64,000 nt of DNA from Motacilla alba alba. Its lineage: Eukaryota > Chordata > Aves > Passeriformes > Motacillidae. The stretch spans positions 24,224,286 through 24,288,285 of the forward strand of contig NC_052021.1 in NCBI RefSeq assembly GCF_015832195.1, in the 5' to 3' direction. Below the pieces are notes generated by a model. That model had not been told where the DNA came from. It made no database searches and worked only from the letters and a program-made list of their open reading frames with translations. Below, one piece after another: positions 1 to 13,400 of this stretch; within the stretch, counting starts at the first letter, position 1; every line of letters starts with the position of its first letter. The position numbers and the translations under genes were made by a program.

Positions 1-1426
1 AGATGGATGAGAGGGGAAAAGTTAGCTTAACTTTTTATACAAAAGAAGAATGAGTCATCTGAGGTGGGGCAAAGCATTCATGTGATGCAATTTGATGTCT
101 ATGCTGGGGTGAATACAATTGAGGTGAATGCAACTTGACAGAACTTCACATTTACATAACGCAGCTTTGTAGGACAGTAAATCCTTCATAACTTAAAACC
201 TGATTATTGCTCCAAGTATACCTGATCACAATTACAAAAGGCTGGAAGAAAGTTTCTTCTGCCCCCTAAGAGCTTTCTTTAGCAGGTACAAATAAATGAA
301 TTGACAGTCTTAGCAAACTGTCCATCCAAGCACTACTGATGTATGTGTAAAATAAGAATACAAGGCTGAAAAGCACTCTTGGTCCTCATTCTATTTCAAG
401 CAGTATTTCATGCTATTCCTTTTAATGCATCTAAGTTCCTCATTCAAGTTCTTCAAAACTGATTTGATTGCGTGTCTCCTTTTTTTTTTTTTTTTGAAGA
501 ACTGTGCCAGATCATCACCTCTCCAAAGTGAGAGCTGTCTTCTACATTCCAGTCGGGACCATTTGTACCACCTGTCACAGGATTGTTAAATATAAGTACA
601 AATTATCTGTCTGGATAAATGGGCTTGTTCCACAGACATCAGAGTTTTTAACTTTTACATCAAGCTTTCCTTTCTCCGTTCTATTAATATGCATTCCTAA
701 CACTGCAGATGACACCAGTAAGATTTATTTCAGTAGGATTTGATCAGCTCCATATTAGGGTTGTCAATCCACTACATGGGCTTCCAAGAAGATCCAAAGT
801 GGAAAGAATTCTGTACTTTCATCTACAAGAAACAGTGGGAGAAAAAGCAAAGAGACAGACAGACACTAGCGAGTTGTTCTGTTAGTGAGTGCAATAATAC
901 ATTAATTCCAAATGCACAATTACTGCACATTTATGACTTGCCCAAATTGTAAAAGACTGCTGGCATCCTCCCACTGTGTTTGAAGCTACTTTCAAGTTCA
1001 TTGCTGACAGTGTCTGTACGAGCAGGAGTATATGAATACAAACAAAGCAAGGATAAATCCTGAAACCATAACCACAAGGGCAGGTCAATGGACTGACTTT
1101 GGAACAGAAGTTGTGGCACATTTCCAGCCTAGTTCCTTACTAGATGAAGTCACAGAAAGAACCTTAACAGGCAAATTTTCTGAACAATGTCACAGCATAG
1201 AACTGAAATTTCATATTACTCAAATAAGGAAAAGGCAGGGACAGGACATAATGTAATAGTTTTATTGGCATCATCCTTGAACAAAACACAAAAACTAATA
1301 GAAAATTCCCAAAATGGCCCAGGCAGTATTTGCTCTTCTGCAAGTTTGATCACTTACTAAATTATTTAAAACAGACATAAGTAAAGGCAAACAGTCAAAA
1401 GAGGACTTATTTATTTGATAAATTAC
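1..1426 (-). other. STN1 intron downstream of third coding exon (partial)
   Basis: AT-rich intronic sequence. It contains a 16-base T run at 480-495. I looked for the next STN1 exon (the part before and around the IEIGDTIRVRG region in mammals) and did not see it. Confidence 0.6.
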
Positions 1427-1498
1427 CTGATAAAGGTGTTTCTGCTACCATGGGATTTTTCCAGCAGACACAATTTATAACTCCAGTACTATCATCCA
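1427..1498 (-). CDS. STN1: STN1 third coding exon
   Basis: 72 bases behind a T-rich acceptor ending TTGCAG, with donor TCAG|GTAATT. It completes Val77 and reads [20 protein letters not shown]. The DDSTGVIN and CWK blocks are diagnostic for STN1; the sequence after CWK diverges from mammals. It is too short to appear as a long ORF and was found by reading the minus strand for the expected continuation of exon 2. The following exon was not found in 1-1426 and presumably lies to the left. Confidence 0.92.
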
Positions 1499-4400
1499 CT
1501 GCAAAAAAAAATTGCAAGCATTACAGACTAGGAAAGCAGGCAGCCATGTTCCAAGAAGTGAAGATACATAAACGTGTAGGGAGATAACTGCCAAGGACAT
1601 CTCATTCCAACTGGTCTGGAAGGTAAGTGGGTGTCCAAACTCTACTTGCATATCTGAAATAATTTCCACAATTGCTTCAAGACAGGGAAGTAGCTCAGCA
1701 CCAGATGTGCTCATGTGCATAGTAACAGGTATATTCTCAAAGAAAGATCATACACTAATTTAAATTACGAGGCTTCAGTACATATATTGGATACTAAGGG
1801 GTTTCAATCTTGTTGACAAGTTCAGGAGAAGAATCAGTTTTGAAGGCCGAAGTCAGACAAATTAAAACAGGAAACCAGGCACAAACTACAGAAGCATTAC
1901 TGTTACAGTGATGAAACAGCACTTCAACATCTGAGGATACAACCATGTGAATAAACCAGGAGTGCAGCTGCATTGGTTTCCATGCCAATATTATGCTCAA
2001 AGTCTGTTGGTCTTTCCAATATGAGATGATGTTCAGGGAGCAGAAAGGCTGCTCCTCTAGGCAGGAAGGACAGAAGATATGCATGCTTGTGGTTCTGCTC
2101 TAAGCCAGGAATTCCCAACTGTAAGTGTAGGTGCTGGTGACATGCATGCCACTTCCTCTGCTGAAAAGGCTCAACACCTTCTCCTGAGCACAGAGCTGTT
2201 CTTCCTGTTCTGCCAGTGACCAATGAAAATAAGTTTGACGATTTCTGCTCCAGGCACTGCATTGTCGATGACAGCAGGAAAAGACAAAACTCAAAGGAAG
2301 CTAAAATCTGTCTGAAGAATCAATTTTCTATCAATCAAGAGACTGTATATAGATAGCCTGTGCAACAAACACTCTAAATAGAAAGACACTACATGTCTGT
2401 CAAGGATCATCCAGCCAATGCACCTTGCTTCTTGAATGTAACATCTCCAAGACTGAGATTCCACTCCTCACAAATGGAAACCTGCAATAACAGCAATGTT
2501 TACCATGAAAGTGCTGATTGATACCTGCAGTCATTTCCTCTGGGAACCATAGCATCAAAGCAAAATGCCTTTGCATGGTCTCACATGTTTTAAAACAATC
2601 TCCCTGTTTGGGGTTCTAATTTCAAATTATTGTTTTGCCTTCCTGTTTCCAAGCAGTTTAGCTGCACATTCCTATTAGCAAACTTACAGCACTTATAAGA
2701 TGCAGGCAATTCCAAATTCCATCACAAAAGTACACTCCTCTCTGCTCTCTCTGTTTTGAGCTGCTGTGTCTGCAACTATTTCAGCAGCTTTAATTTTGTA
2801 CCAGAGCACAGATAACAATCTGCTGGTAGGATTTCCTCTCCTTGGTACAGACAAACAGCAACTATTTTAGTAGGAGGCAGAACCCTCATAAGCCATGCCC
2901 AAGCCATCCATGCAAGCCAGCAATGGCAACAAGAAGCAGGACAGATAACATTTCACTCTTGCATTCCCACAGTTTCTAGATGTTCCAGCTTGCACCAACC
3001 AAGACAGACAGGCTTCCTAAGAAGGGCTTGGAAACAAACCAAGTAAGACTGAAGGATTAGGAGGCCAGACTCCTCCTCCTCAATGTAACAGCTGAAAACA
3101 GAGTTCTGGAGAGACTGACCTGTACTTGACCACAGAAGGAATCTGGTAGCAGAGTAAGGCCCTGAAACAAAGTTTTGCAATTTCATAGACGAAAGCTCTG
3201 AGCAAAAAGACAAGTAACTGCTGAAGTACAGATAAATGAGAACTCTTACGATTGTATTCTAATTAGAGAAGAGAATGTTAATCTATTTTAAACACACAAG
3301 GGGTCTACAAACTCTTGAAAACTTCCTGTGCTCCCTGTGCCGCCCTTCCTCATCTCTTTGGGTTTAAACTTTTGTTTATTTGGGTTTTTTGTGGGTTTAC
3401 TTTTTGTTTGCTGAGGGTTTTTTCCTGGTTTTTGTTTGTTTGGCTTTGGTTTCTTTGATTCTTGCTTAATTATTTGAGGGGTAGCTCAAGGCTACCTGCT
3501 AAATGAGATAATTGTCTAAATTTTTATTTCTTTATGACAAAAAGGGTATGGCTCTTGCCAGGCCTGCATGGACCTACTGAGATGCTGGTGAATTTTTTAA
3601 TTTTTTTTAAGTCAGTTTTGGAGTACAAAGAAAACCACATGTGATATTTGGTTTTGTTAAAAAGTAAAGGGAACAAAAGAGGCCAGAAAGGTGCACTAGG
3701 TAAAATATGAGCTTGATCAAAGCTATGTTTTAATTGGATATCATTCTCCTAACTTATCATAATATTAGCAAGAAACAATCAAATCAAAGTGTCAAAATCA
3801 GACATTACACAGCATGTAATTTTTATTTTTTAAACCAGGAAAGAGTAAACTAACTCTTTTTTACAATTATAATTTTGTCATCAGTTCTGGCTCTAGAGTT
3901 TTCAGCAGAGGACCTAAGATTCTTTAAAGTGAGTGATGTGTATTCTGAAACAGACAAATAGGAAATGAGGGGGAAGGATCAAGGCAGGGACACAAAGACA
4001 TTTCAGTTCCCTGTCAGAGGGAAAGTACAAAGGGGGAATTGCTTTTTAAGTCACTTTTAAGCAGATGGAAAGTAAGCAAGTCCTGAGCAGTGTGTGGCAC
4101 TCCAACTGATGCAACCCCTGTGACTCACCAGAGTCTGTTGAACTGAGAGATGCAAGAAGTTACAAGCAGGAAACTGTCTAAGAAGTTACAGTTTTGTGCT
4201 GGCAGAGTCGGCTTGCCTGAAAGGGAGGGCAGGCTGGGGAGGGGCACCCTGGCAGGTAGCCTGAAAACTCAAACCAGGAACTGCGGGAACAAAGAGTGGA
4301 GTTGGATGTGAAAGGACAGCAGGAAGCCAGGCTTACTGTGAGCTGCACTTGAAGGTCGGCTGATCTAAGGCCTTAATTCCTCTACTACTCTGCAGTTTCT

Positions 4401-7400
4401 TTTTATTTCTATTCCTCTACTTTCTGCCCCAGTCAAACATTTTCCACAGGTATAGTTGTTATACTGATGCTGAAAGCAGCATGGAAAACCCTTACCCATA
4501 GAATTGGTTTTGTCTTGGTCATTTTGATTCTGTCTTCCTCTGTTCTCATGAAGTGATAAATACATTTGCAGTCAATGCTACCCTGCAGCAGTTTGATGCT
4601 GGGGTACCTGGGACCTGGTTAATTCATCAGCTGTATCTTCACAGTACTCCTGAGGGTCAGGGAACTGCAATCTTACAAGCAAGGGAACTGGGAAGGAGAG
4701 GCACTCTGTGACTCACCTCCACCAGGTGAAAACCCATGGCAGAGGAAGACACTGGCCATAAGGACTTCAATAGAATCTGTGCATTTGGTTCCCCCTTAGT
4801 ACTGTGAGGTGACCTCCCCCTACCTTTTGAAATTTGCCACATCACCACTGCTCCACTCGGCTTTTTCTCCAGATGAAAAAGACAGCTGAACAAAATGACA
4901 ATCAGATGTTTCCATGTTAATATAAATGAATACTGGGAAAAGCAATACGGAGGAGACAACTCCCAGCTGGTGTTGGCAAGAACTGGTGCTATGATGCTTG
5001 AGTTCATTTATTGAAACTCTTGTGCATCTAAACATAAATAAGCTCCTGACTGCTATTAGAAGGTGGCTCCAAGATATGACAAGACATACAAAAAGCCACA
5101 AAGGATTTCTAAGGTTCAAATATGGAAGAAGTGATTTCCCATTTGTGGGCACTGTTAAATACATTTGCATCTGACAAAAGGTACTGCAAATAGGAGAGGA
5201 AGGTGGCAGAGTCCAGTGACAAAGCAACACCCAAAATTAAGATTTGCTACATGACCCCACATGAATCAATTACTCTGTGTTAACTATTTAATTCTCTATT
5301 TTTGAAGTGGAGATAAACAGTATCTTCCCTACATTTGCCACGTAATCTCAACTATAGATATATATTGTATTAGGATAAGAGCACATTTGTTTCAAGAATA
5401 CACAATGACCACATAGGGAGACCTTTCAGTTCAAACAGTAACTAAGATAAAAGGCTGATAAGTGCAAGACCAAAGAAAGACATTTTCCTTACCTCCGTAA
5501 TTATAAAAGGCATCTCGCTCCTTCGTTTGAACCACTGTCCCAACAACATCCACCTGTCTTATTGGATGTCCATTATAAAAGAATATACCTAGACACAAAA
5601 TATGCTTGATTAGTGTAACTATTTCTTTCAACACAGTCACATTTGTCAATAAAAACCCCATACTTTCTTACATATTTATTATATCTTAAATTATACAGCA
5701 CCTACACAGGAAAAATCCCCTGTATCACTGAAAACTAGGGACACAAAAGGAGAAAGTATCAGCTGTACTTAGGATACCAAAAGCTTGCTCTTGTAGAGTG
5801 TCAGAATCTTATTAACCTCTTGTTTTCCTGCACATTTGGATCTGAAAAAGAGTTTGTTTGCTGCAAGCATTAGGGGGCTTTTGTTTGCTTGTTTTGTTGT
5901 TTCATTTGGTTTTTTGGTTTGCTTTGCTTTGTTGTTTGGTTTGGTTTTTTTGTTTTTTTGTTTTTTACATCTTCATAAGGCTTCAGAATAAATAATAGAA
6001 CACAAAGGAAGCAGTTTGAGCTTCTCACAATGCAGCTGTTCCTGATTAAGGCAGAGCCTCCGAAAGGAAAACTAACATAATTCTGTCTTTCATTTCTAGA
6101 AGAACAGGAGCTGTGGGGGCAGGGGGAGAGCAACAGCCCTCTCAGACTGCAGAGTACACTACTGCAGTCATTGTGGACTGCATCCTGAACTTTAGTTTCT
6201 GAAAACACATGTTCTAAAAACATCCCTTCAAAGCTATTTTTGTGCATCTATAAAGATAACTTAAATAACACTTAGAAACGTGTCCAGGAAACAGTGAGAA
6301 ATCACAGCCCGGTGGACTCTGAGAGCACTGAGATTGCCTTGCTCTGTAATCCCTTTCAAGAGAGTGACAAATGTTGTTAACAAACACTAATGTAAACATC
6401 GTACACTGAGGCTTCACAGTCCAACAGCAGGAGGAAAACAGGGCAATAAGCTCCAAATATACCCTGGGCTGGCTAGTTCTCAGTGAATGTGTTTTCTTCA
6501 GTTTTCAAATACTGCTGCTTTACTGAAATAAGCCATCTGGGATGTTCAATAACTGTCTTCTGAAAAGTAGATAACTCGAGGGACTCAGAAGGGAACATTT
6601 GGCTCCGTACACCGTGGCAAGTGTTATTCTTACAAAGGGAAACACAGCAGCAAGGGAGTCAGAAAAATGTTCCGTATAAAAAAAATCCCTAAATCCAAAA
6701 TCCAAAAATAACTTGTCCTACATAGCTAGCAGCCTTAAATGAGCTTGGAATTAACTTTCTTCACACAAGACAGACAGAAAGCACAAAAGTTTCAAAAGAA
6801 ATCAGAGGTGATCAGCCAAGCAGCTCATAAGCAGAAATTTTGCTCATAAAAATCCACTGCAGTGTTTTGAGGATGCATCTACGGCTATCATCTCAGATCT
6901 ACACTAATTGTGCAGTCACTGGTCAGGTCTGGCATAGAGAATGTTTAGCAGGTCTGTCCACTTGTCTCTCATTTCATTTACCAGGGCACAAATAACCACT
7001 GCAACAGAAACCCCCAGTGGAGATGCTCCCAGTGTATGTAGTCATTCACTGAATCTTACAACATCTCTGTGAAAGGTCTGGGCTAGTTTCTGGTTTAGAG
7101 TAAGACTGGAGCAGAGACTCCAAGCTCCTGATTACCCAAACAAGCAACATGTCATTATGTTTGTTTCCCAGTTAGTAAGCTGAGTTTTGGCAGATGACAG
7201 AGACCAAATAAAACTGGTTCTCTCCCTCCCCATAAATTCACCTAGAACTCCACCCTTACTCCCAGAGAAACGACCTGAATTAATTTGAAGAATGAAATTA
7301 TATTTAACCTATTAAAAGTTGTTGGACTTGATGACTTCAAGGTGTAAATTACTCCTCCTGCCAGTTTATTTGTTCAAATTAAGTCCATATTGGTAGCAAT

Positions 7401-10284
7401 AAATATACACTAAATATTTGAAGCTGTGGACAAACACATTCAGCGAGGTTCCTAATATTCCAGTAATCAACACCCAGGGCAAAATGCCATTACCACAACA
7501 GCCACAGCAGTGCTACAGGGGGCTACAGATACAGAGATCTCTAGGCCAAGTGCTGGTCATGCCTGTCCCAGCATTACTGTGCTGTTTGCCATTCCTTTAA
7601 TTATTATTACCTCCTTTTATGCTATTTGTAGCTTCCCTTCCTTGTTGATAAGCTGTCACAAAGCAGTGGTGCATGATAACTCTGAAAAAAGTTCATTTCC
7701 ATGATGTGATTGTGTGTTACAACTGAGTTTGACACCCACTCTCATTGCAAGGCTGCTAAGACAACACAATTGCTGTTTTTATCTGGGAGGTTTTCCAGCC
7801 CTCGTGTCACCATTTATAGCAGCAGAGTAATTGGCCAGGTTTACTGCTTCTCTCTGTGTTGTTTTAAGGGATTAGTCACTGTGGCATCAAATCCTAATAC
7901 TTAAAAGTAGAAAGAAAAAACTCATTAGGTCATTCAGTCCATTTCCTCAGGACCAATACAAGACCATTTTGTACAGTAAATTCCTGGCAATCTGTACAGT
8001 CAGAATATAAACAATCCCAGTGAAGGGCATCCCACCTTCTTCCTGGGAAGGCTGTGCCATGGTCTAACAGATCTCATTCTAGGGATGTTTTTCCTGACAT
8101 TCAGACTGTGTTTCTTTCCATTCTTCCTGGTTACAACTTTTTGTTTTGCATTCATTCATTCTTAATTACCATTACTTAATGACTGATTTATAGCCAACCA
8201 TATACTTAGCTTCAGCTGGTCTTTAAAAGCCCATTAAAGACAGGAAGCATTGACAACAAACACCTACATTCTTCCTTCCCCAAAAGGTATTAATTTTAGT
8301 GTTTTTGTTGTGCTATCATTTGTTGCCAACAAATAAGATACACTGGAAAATGTCTGGTTTGGCATATATATAGCGCCAAGAGGATGAACAAAATTCAGGA
8401 TGTTGGTTCTAGAAAATTTCATTTTATTTGAAGTTTGGTTTATAAAATGATGCAGGATTGCAAGCAAGCAGAGTGCAGAGTGCCAGATGCACAGGACGTG
8501 CAGAAAGCTCAAATGTACCAACTGTACAGGCTGATATCTTGACATGACAGATACCACCTCGTTAGGACCATTGTAGGAAAAAAAAACAAAGGTAATAACA
8601 AAACTGAAAAAGTCCCTGAAGCAGAAGCCAACTCAGTTAAGTAAAAGAAGAGGAAGAGAAGTAAGAAGGGAAATTCAGGTATTTTGGAGGCAAAAAAAGA
8701 GAGTAGGACTGTACTTTCTAGGACTGTTCCTGCTGTCATGAAATGTTTGTTGGTGTTTATAAAGCTAATTATTCTGAATACATTTTCACATGTACTGATA
8801 TTCAAGTCTAAACTACAATACAATTCTGCTGGCATTGAATTGTGCTGTATTTTGTTTGAAAACAATTAAAATATCTGTAACTGATGAAGAACAGTTTTTA
8901 CCAGATGCATTTCTCACATCAGTACTACTAGAAGACATTTATAAGACAGTTTAAAAAGGCCTCTAAATAAAACTTGCTCTAGGACAAACATCAACAACAG
9001 TCTGTAGCCTATTTATTACAATGGATTTATGATAAAAGTCTCTTAAAAGTCTCTCACCATGTTAAATAACCAGGACAGACAGATAGATAGACTGGTATTT
9101 GTGGTTTGTGAAGTTCTTATGTACATAAAAATGGCTGCAAGAAGAGGAAAAAAATCTGCCAGTCCTTCATTTCTGCAAAAATAGCATTGCTGCTATCCTT
9201 GATGTTAAAGAAAACTGAAGAAGAATAACAAAACCTACAAGGCAAAGCATATTCATAGAGCCAAACAGGGGTACTTAGTCTCCATGGACAGAAAAAAGTA
9301 AAAATAAAAAACCACCAAAAAAAATCAAAACCAAACCAAAGACATATACTTTGCATAGGGCTTATTGCTTTTCCTCATTAATTCTAAGCTCTCTGGGCTC
9401 CTCCCTGATAATCTTGCACCATGTCAGGCTTCAGTTGGGAGTAATGAACCCTTCCACAGCAGAAGACACACTGCAGTCTATTTAAAGCCTGTGTAGTGAA
9501 AACAGCAATTCAAGGTCAGAGCTGTGTTGCCTCAGCCAAAGATCCAATGTGGGTGACACTGCAGACCAGCAGCACACAGACTGCAAAGCAGACACTTGTG
9601 GGGCAAGGTCCAGCATGGAGGCCAGAATTTACAATAAGGTTGTTCCAATGTGTGAAGAATGTCATATATCTATAATATCTTAAGGAGACAAAACCTCTAA
9701 ACCTGTATCTGTCTTACAATGTATTAACATCCATAGGAAAAAGCAAAATCACGCATCCAGCAATGTCATCAACTGTCAAAATTTTGTAAAAAAATGTAGA
9801 GACAGTAGAGAGATAACAATACATACGGCCAGAAAGGACAAGCATTTTTAGACTTAACTTTATCAGAATATAACAAGCACCACCACACAGAGGAAACACA
9901 ACATGACCTTAATATAAAAGAGGTTCTGGAGAAAAAGGAAAGCCATTTTAACAAACATATTTTATTTTTCACATACATTTCACATACAACCTGTAGTTCT
10001 TAGAGCTGCTAAAAGATACTAACATCACTTAGCTTAAGGCAATGGAAAACTACTGATGTTTGTGAAGTATTCTTCAATCTCTTCATAAAAAGCACAACAT
10101 AAATCAATTATAATACTGTGTGCATCATAATCAGCACCTATAAATACATACCTGGCACCTGTACAGATTCTCTCATTTCTGTAATATCTTTAATATAGAG
10201 TCTTGCAAATGCAGAAAACACAGGATCTATACCCCAGTGCAGAGAAGGCATCTCTTCTTCATACTTCTCAGACTCAGACTGCAT
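1427..10284 (-). CDS. STN1: STN1 (OBFC1), CST complex subunit, 5' part (3 coding exons, partial)
   Basis: Joined coding segments on the minus strand are 10284-10152, 5588-5493 and 1498-1427. They give 100 residues plus one base of codon 101. Mammalian STN1 is about 368 residues, so roughly the first quarter is here and the rest lies beyond position 1. STN1 pairs with CTC1 and TEN1 in CST, which binds single-stranded DNA and recruits DNA polymerase alpha-primase for C-strand fill-in at telomeres and stalled forks. The segment covers the N-terminal tail and the start of the OB fold. Recognisable blocks are [47 protein letters not shown] and [13 protein letters not shown], all close to the mammalian protein as I recall it. 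All junctions have GT donors and AG acceptors, and the phases fit exactly (G|GT and G|TG). Orientation and position left of SLK match the mammalian gene order. Confidence 0.92.
1499..5492 (-). other. STN1 intron between coding exons 2 and 3
   Basis: About 4 kb without further coding signal. It includes a T/G-rich low-complexity stretch at about 3357-3460. The short minus-strand open frames here, such as 4657-5007, show no recognisable domain, and the STN1 phase joins cleanly across the intron. Confidence 0.75.
5493..5588 (-). CDS. STN1: STN1 second coding exon (start of OB fold)
   Basis: 96 bases. The acceptor is GTGTCTAG and the donor GGAG|GTAAGG. It completes Gly45 and reads [19 protein letters not shown], then [12 protein letters not shown]. 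This is the first beta strands of the STN1 OB fold and is strongly similar to the mammalian sequence (LYNGHPIKQVDVLGTV). It ends with one base of the next codon. Confidence 0.95.
5876..5966. repeat. T/G-rich low-complexity tract
   Basis: Imperfect TTTG/TTTTG repeats, almost only T and G on the plus strand, within an STN1 intron. Similar tracts lie at about 3357-3460 and 39173-39245. Confidence 0.8.
7905..8160 (-). repeat. Ancient CR1/L3-like LINE 3' fragment
   Basis: On the plus strand this reads as the reverse complement of an old CR1-type 3' region. The order of blocks is a CATTAGGTCATTCAGTCC block, then GTGAAGGGCATCCCACC, then TGTGCCATGGTCTAACAGAT, then GGATGTTTTTCCTGACATTC. This matches the order I know for diverged sauropsid CR1/L3 copies (group ID, 'fire-break' block, TTTTTCCTGA block). 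It is heavily mutated and has no ORF. The family name is from memory, not from a search. Confidence 0.55.
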
Positions 10285-10291
10285 CGGAAAC
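10152..10291 (-). CDS. STN1: STN1 first coding exon (residues 1-44 plus one base)
   Basis: An acceptor with a pyrimidine stretch and CACAG precedes the exon, which starts at 10291. Only 7 untranslated bases come before the ATG at 10284-10282. The protein starts [18 protein letters not shown] and ends ESVQVP. The donor is CCAG|GTATGT. The acceptor this close to the ATG means at least one upstream noncoding exon must exist. The start is chosen by similarity to the mammalian N-terminus and because the acceptor excludes an earlier one. Confidence 0.92.
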
Positions 10292-10466
10292 CTGTGAACA
10301 CAGAAGGACCTGAAATTGTTTTCTACAAAGGTGAAGAGCTGTTCACATTAATTATTTTTCACATAAATGAAAAAACTCATAAGCTCGTAAGTATACACAC
10401 AATAACACAGCAGAGCTGAGGATGAGACACTGGAGTGTATCTAATAAAATGTTATATTTATCTATT

Positions 10467-10496
10467 AATATTTCATGTGTTGCCACATGAAATATT
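10467..10496. repeat. Perfect 13-bp inverted repeat with 4-base loop
   Basis: The left arm AATATTTCATGTG and right arm CACATGAAATATT are exact reverse complements, separated by TTGC. It lies 176 bases upstream of the STN1 first coding exon acceptor. It could be a hairpin, a binding-site palindrome or chance. No flanking target-site duplication was recognised. Confidence 0.85.
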
Positions 10497-13400
10497 CAAA
10501 GTATCAATACTCTAGATTTGATTGAAGTACTGAGAATCCAGCAACAGCATTTCCCCCAGTAACTTCAAATGAAACAGAATTTCAGAGATTTTTCTCTCCA
10601 AATCTATGAACAGAGAACTAAAGTCAACATTTGTTTAAAAGAGCAGGATGGTGGGATCCTAAGTGGGTACTTTCTCTACAGACGATTATTATTCCCCCAT
10701 CATTCTCCTTCCCTCCCCTAACATATTATTCTCGTTGTTTGTCCTGTGCTTTATCGTGGAGTTGAGGGATGATGACTTTATTTAAAACAAAAGCAGCCAT
10801 CCTTTATTTTGGGCATGTAATCTCCACTAACTTTGAAATTGTTACTTTTCCCTTTTATCCTTTCAGATTTCACAGTTTAATACCTCCCATCTTCCGCCTA
10901 TATAGATCCAACTCTGCTTATCACAGTGTTGATGTCAAAAACCCCAGCACTCAATTCACAAAGATCCTCAAGAAGACTTGGAAGCTGAAATACTTTCTAT
11001 CAGCTTCTCCTGTATGGACAGATACATTGTTCCTGTAAGGCTTTCCAGATCACCTTCCTTTTACTAGTAAAAGTTATAAAAAAGTCAGTGTTATTAACCC
11101 TTCCTTGGACTGCTCATTTCTTAGGTGAGATGCTGAAAATATCTGATTTAGTCAGTTCCAGCAGTAGCTTCACTATTGAGTAACAAACTGAAATAGTTTT
11201 GATTATACCTGATTCATGTCTTGCTCCCCACTACAGACAGCTTTTTCCAGCCTTTCCTTTTTGCACCTGCAAGATCTACTCAAAAAGTCACACCATTCTT
11301 TTCTCACTCAAGTCTCCTCATGAAGCACCCTTTTTCTACTGTTGAATTGAGACACTGCTCAATAGAAATTTAGAAATTAAGCTGTTAAGTGTATTATTTT
11401 ATCACAAGCTGCTATTCCTCCATATGGCAGTTCTTTGGATACTTGCTACAGTCGATGTCAAATTTAGACCATAACGTTTCTCAAGGGAACAAATGGTTTG
11501 AACCTGTATTTTGCTTGGCATACTAATTTTCTTAACAAAATTAGTTTCCCCATCTCTTTTTGCTTGCCGTCTCTAGTACAAAGATACATTCCTTTCTCCT
11601 TCATGCCCCCCAATTTACTCTGCATGGTTACAAACCTGTCACAGCTCAGCACCTGTTTTTCCTTCTAGACAGACAGCAGACTGAGATAACCAGCCAAAAA
11701 GAGACAATTAGGTAATAAGTCTGTCTAACCTGTTGTATTTTGGGTAAACAGACACTCCTTGGGGTAAAAAGCAGAAGTCACCCCTGCACATGTGTGCAGC
11801 TGAGGGGAAATCAATGAGGCAGCTCCACTGAAGATTAAAAATGTCTTTATTTTGGCATTTTATAGCCACTTGTCAAGCCTGAAATGCCCAAATGTTAATA
11901 GATCAAGTCCAAGGACACTTTAAGCCTAAATGAAGAGCATCTCCCCAAAATTTTTTACTGCTTTCCGGTTCTGAAGGGAGAAGATTTCTGCAGCAAAAGC
12001 TCAGAAACAACTGGGAGTTAAATCTCAAATTCTGGAGCTTCCAGGCCTTGTTACAGCTCCTCAAAAATATGGAAATATTTTACCATCATATGTCTTTATG
12101 TAGAGACCAGTCTGCTTGGTTCAAGCCTGCTGCAGACAGATGCTTTATCTTGCAGATCTGGCAAAGATCCTTGACAAAAACTAAATAGTGCCCCCAGCAC
12201 TGTGAAGGCATCACAGGATTCCTTGAAGTCCACAGGACAAATTTGCTGAAGTCCTGAGCTACAGACATTCCACCCACACCAGGCTGGGACAGTGAAGCCG
12301 TACCCCAGCCACCCACTCACTGTCAGCAATGTCTGCCAGGCACACCAGGGCGCTCTGCCAGCAGCCAAAGTCTTCCCTGGCCTCCTCACAGTCCCAACAG
12401 CCCTCCCAACGCCTGGCACCACCCAAAACCAAGCCTATTTTCTTCCTTCCCTCCCAAGTGGTCAGCTTGGTTGCTACATTTGAGCAGTGGGAAAGATATT
12501 TAGTGCCTCCTGGATGTACAGCTTGCCTCCAACACTGCTAGTACCAGTCCATTCTTCTCAGCAGTTGTGTGTCTGCTCCTAAAGCAAAGCAAGATGTAAA
12601 CTATTTCCAAAGTATCTATTCAGTGAGTTTCCAAGCTTATTTAAGCAGATTGAGAGCATTAAAAACCATAATTCCTATAAGGCTGACAAAACTCTTCCAG
12701 TCATTTATCTTTTGACATATAATAGTATCTTCCCGTAACTTTTTCCTAAGTTGGCACAGGAAGTCTCTCCATGCCGGGGTTAATTAATGAGTCATCCTGG
12801 CAAAAGTGGAACTTTCCATTATGCTACAAGTGTTTGCAGCTCTTAACTGGTACCATTGGTGATATGCTATCAGCAAGGGAGATAAGAGCTGCCCTGTACA
12901 ACGAAGAGCCAAGGGGCACATAGGGGCATTGTGGAGATGCACAATCAATGAAGACCCAGACAGCAAACAATAGACAATTCTGAACAGATACTATCTAATT
13001 AATGTTTAAGGATTAAACTGGCTTTTGCTAAGAGATGGTGATTAGGCTTACCAATATAAACAACAGAGTCCTAGCAAAAGGTCATTCCTTTCTGCATTTT
13101 AAGTGCAGTGTAATGACTTCAGGGTTGCTGTAGTGCAAGGAATTCAATCATGTTAAAAGAGAAAAAAGGCAACAGAAGCATCTAGTCCACAAGTTAATTA
13201 CACAGAAGATATCAGTATTCTATTTTTAACTCCAGAAAAAGGCTATGAAGGCATAATCAAAACCAAAAGAAGAATTAAGTTCTTCTTGGGAAAACAACTC
13301 TGTTTGAAGGGCAGAAATCTAAAGTTTACATAGTAGGTATCTAGATACAAATAAACAAGAAGCCTCAATTTGAGATTATTCTAACATATTAAGATTGGGC

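Larger units (their letters stand above)
5589..10151 (-). other. STN1 intron between coding exons 1 and 2
   Basis: About 4.6 kb. It holds a (TTTG)-like low-complexity tract at about 5876-5966, an old CR1/L3-like fragment at about 7905-8160 and an A-rich tract near 9296-9345. No additional exon was recognised. Confidence 0.75.

Noticed and set aside
4657..5230. Overlapping minus-strand frames of 116 and 136 codons in an STN1 intron
   Set aside because: No similarity to STN1 or other families I know, no flanking splice pattern that fits the STN1 phase, and the exons on either side join without them.
5431..5661. 76-codon minus-strand ORF taken as a complete small gene
   Set aside because: Only 5493-5588 is coding. 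It is an internal STN1 exon bounded by a good acceptor and donor, and the rest is intron read-through.
10237..10419. Plus-strand 60-codon frame
   Set aside because: Antisense shadow of the STN1 first coding exon.
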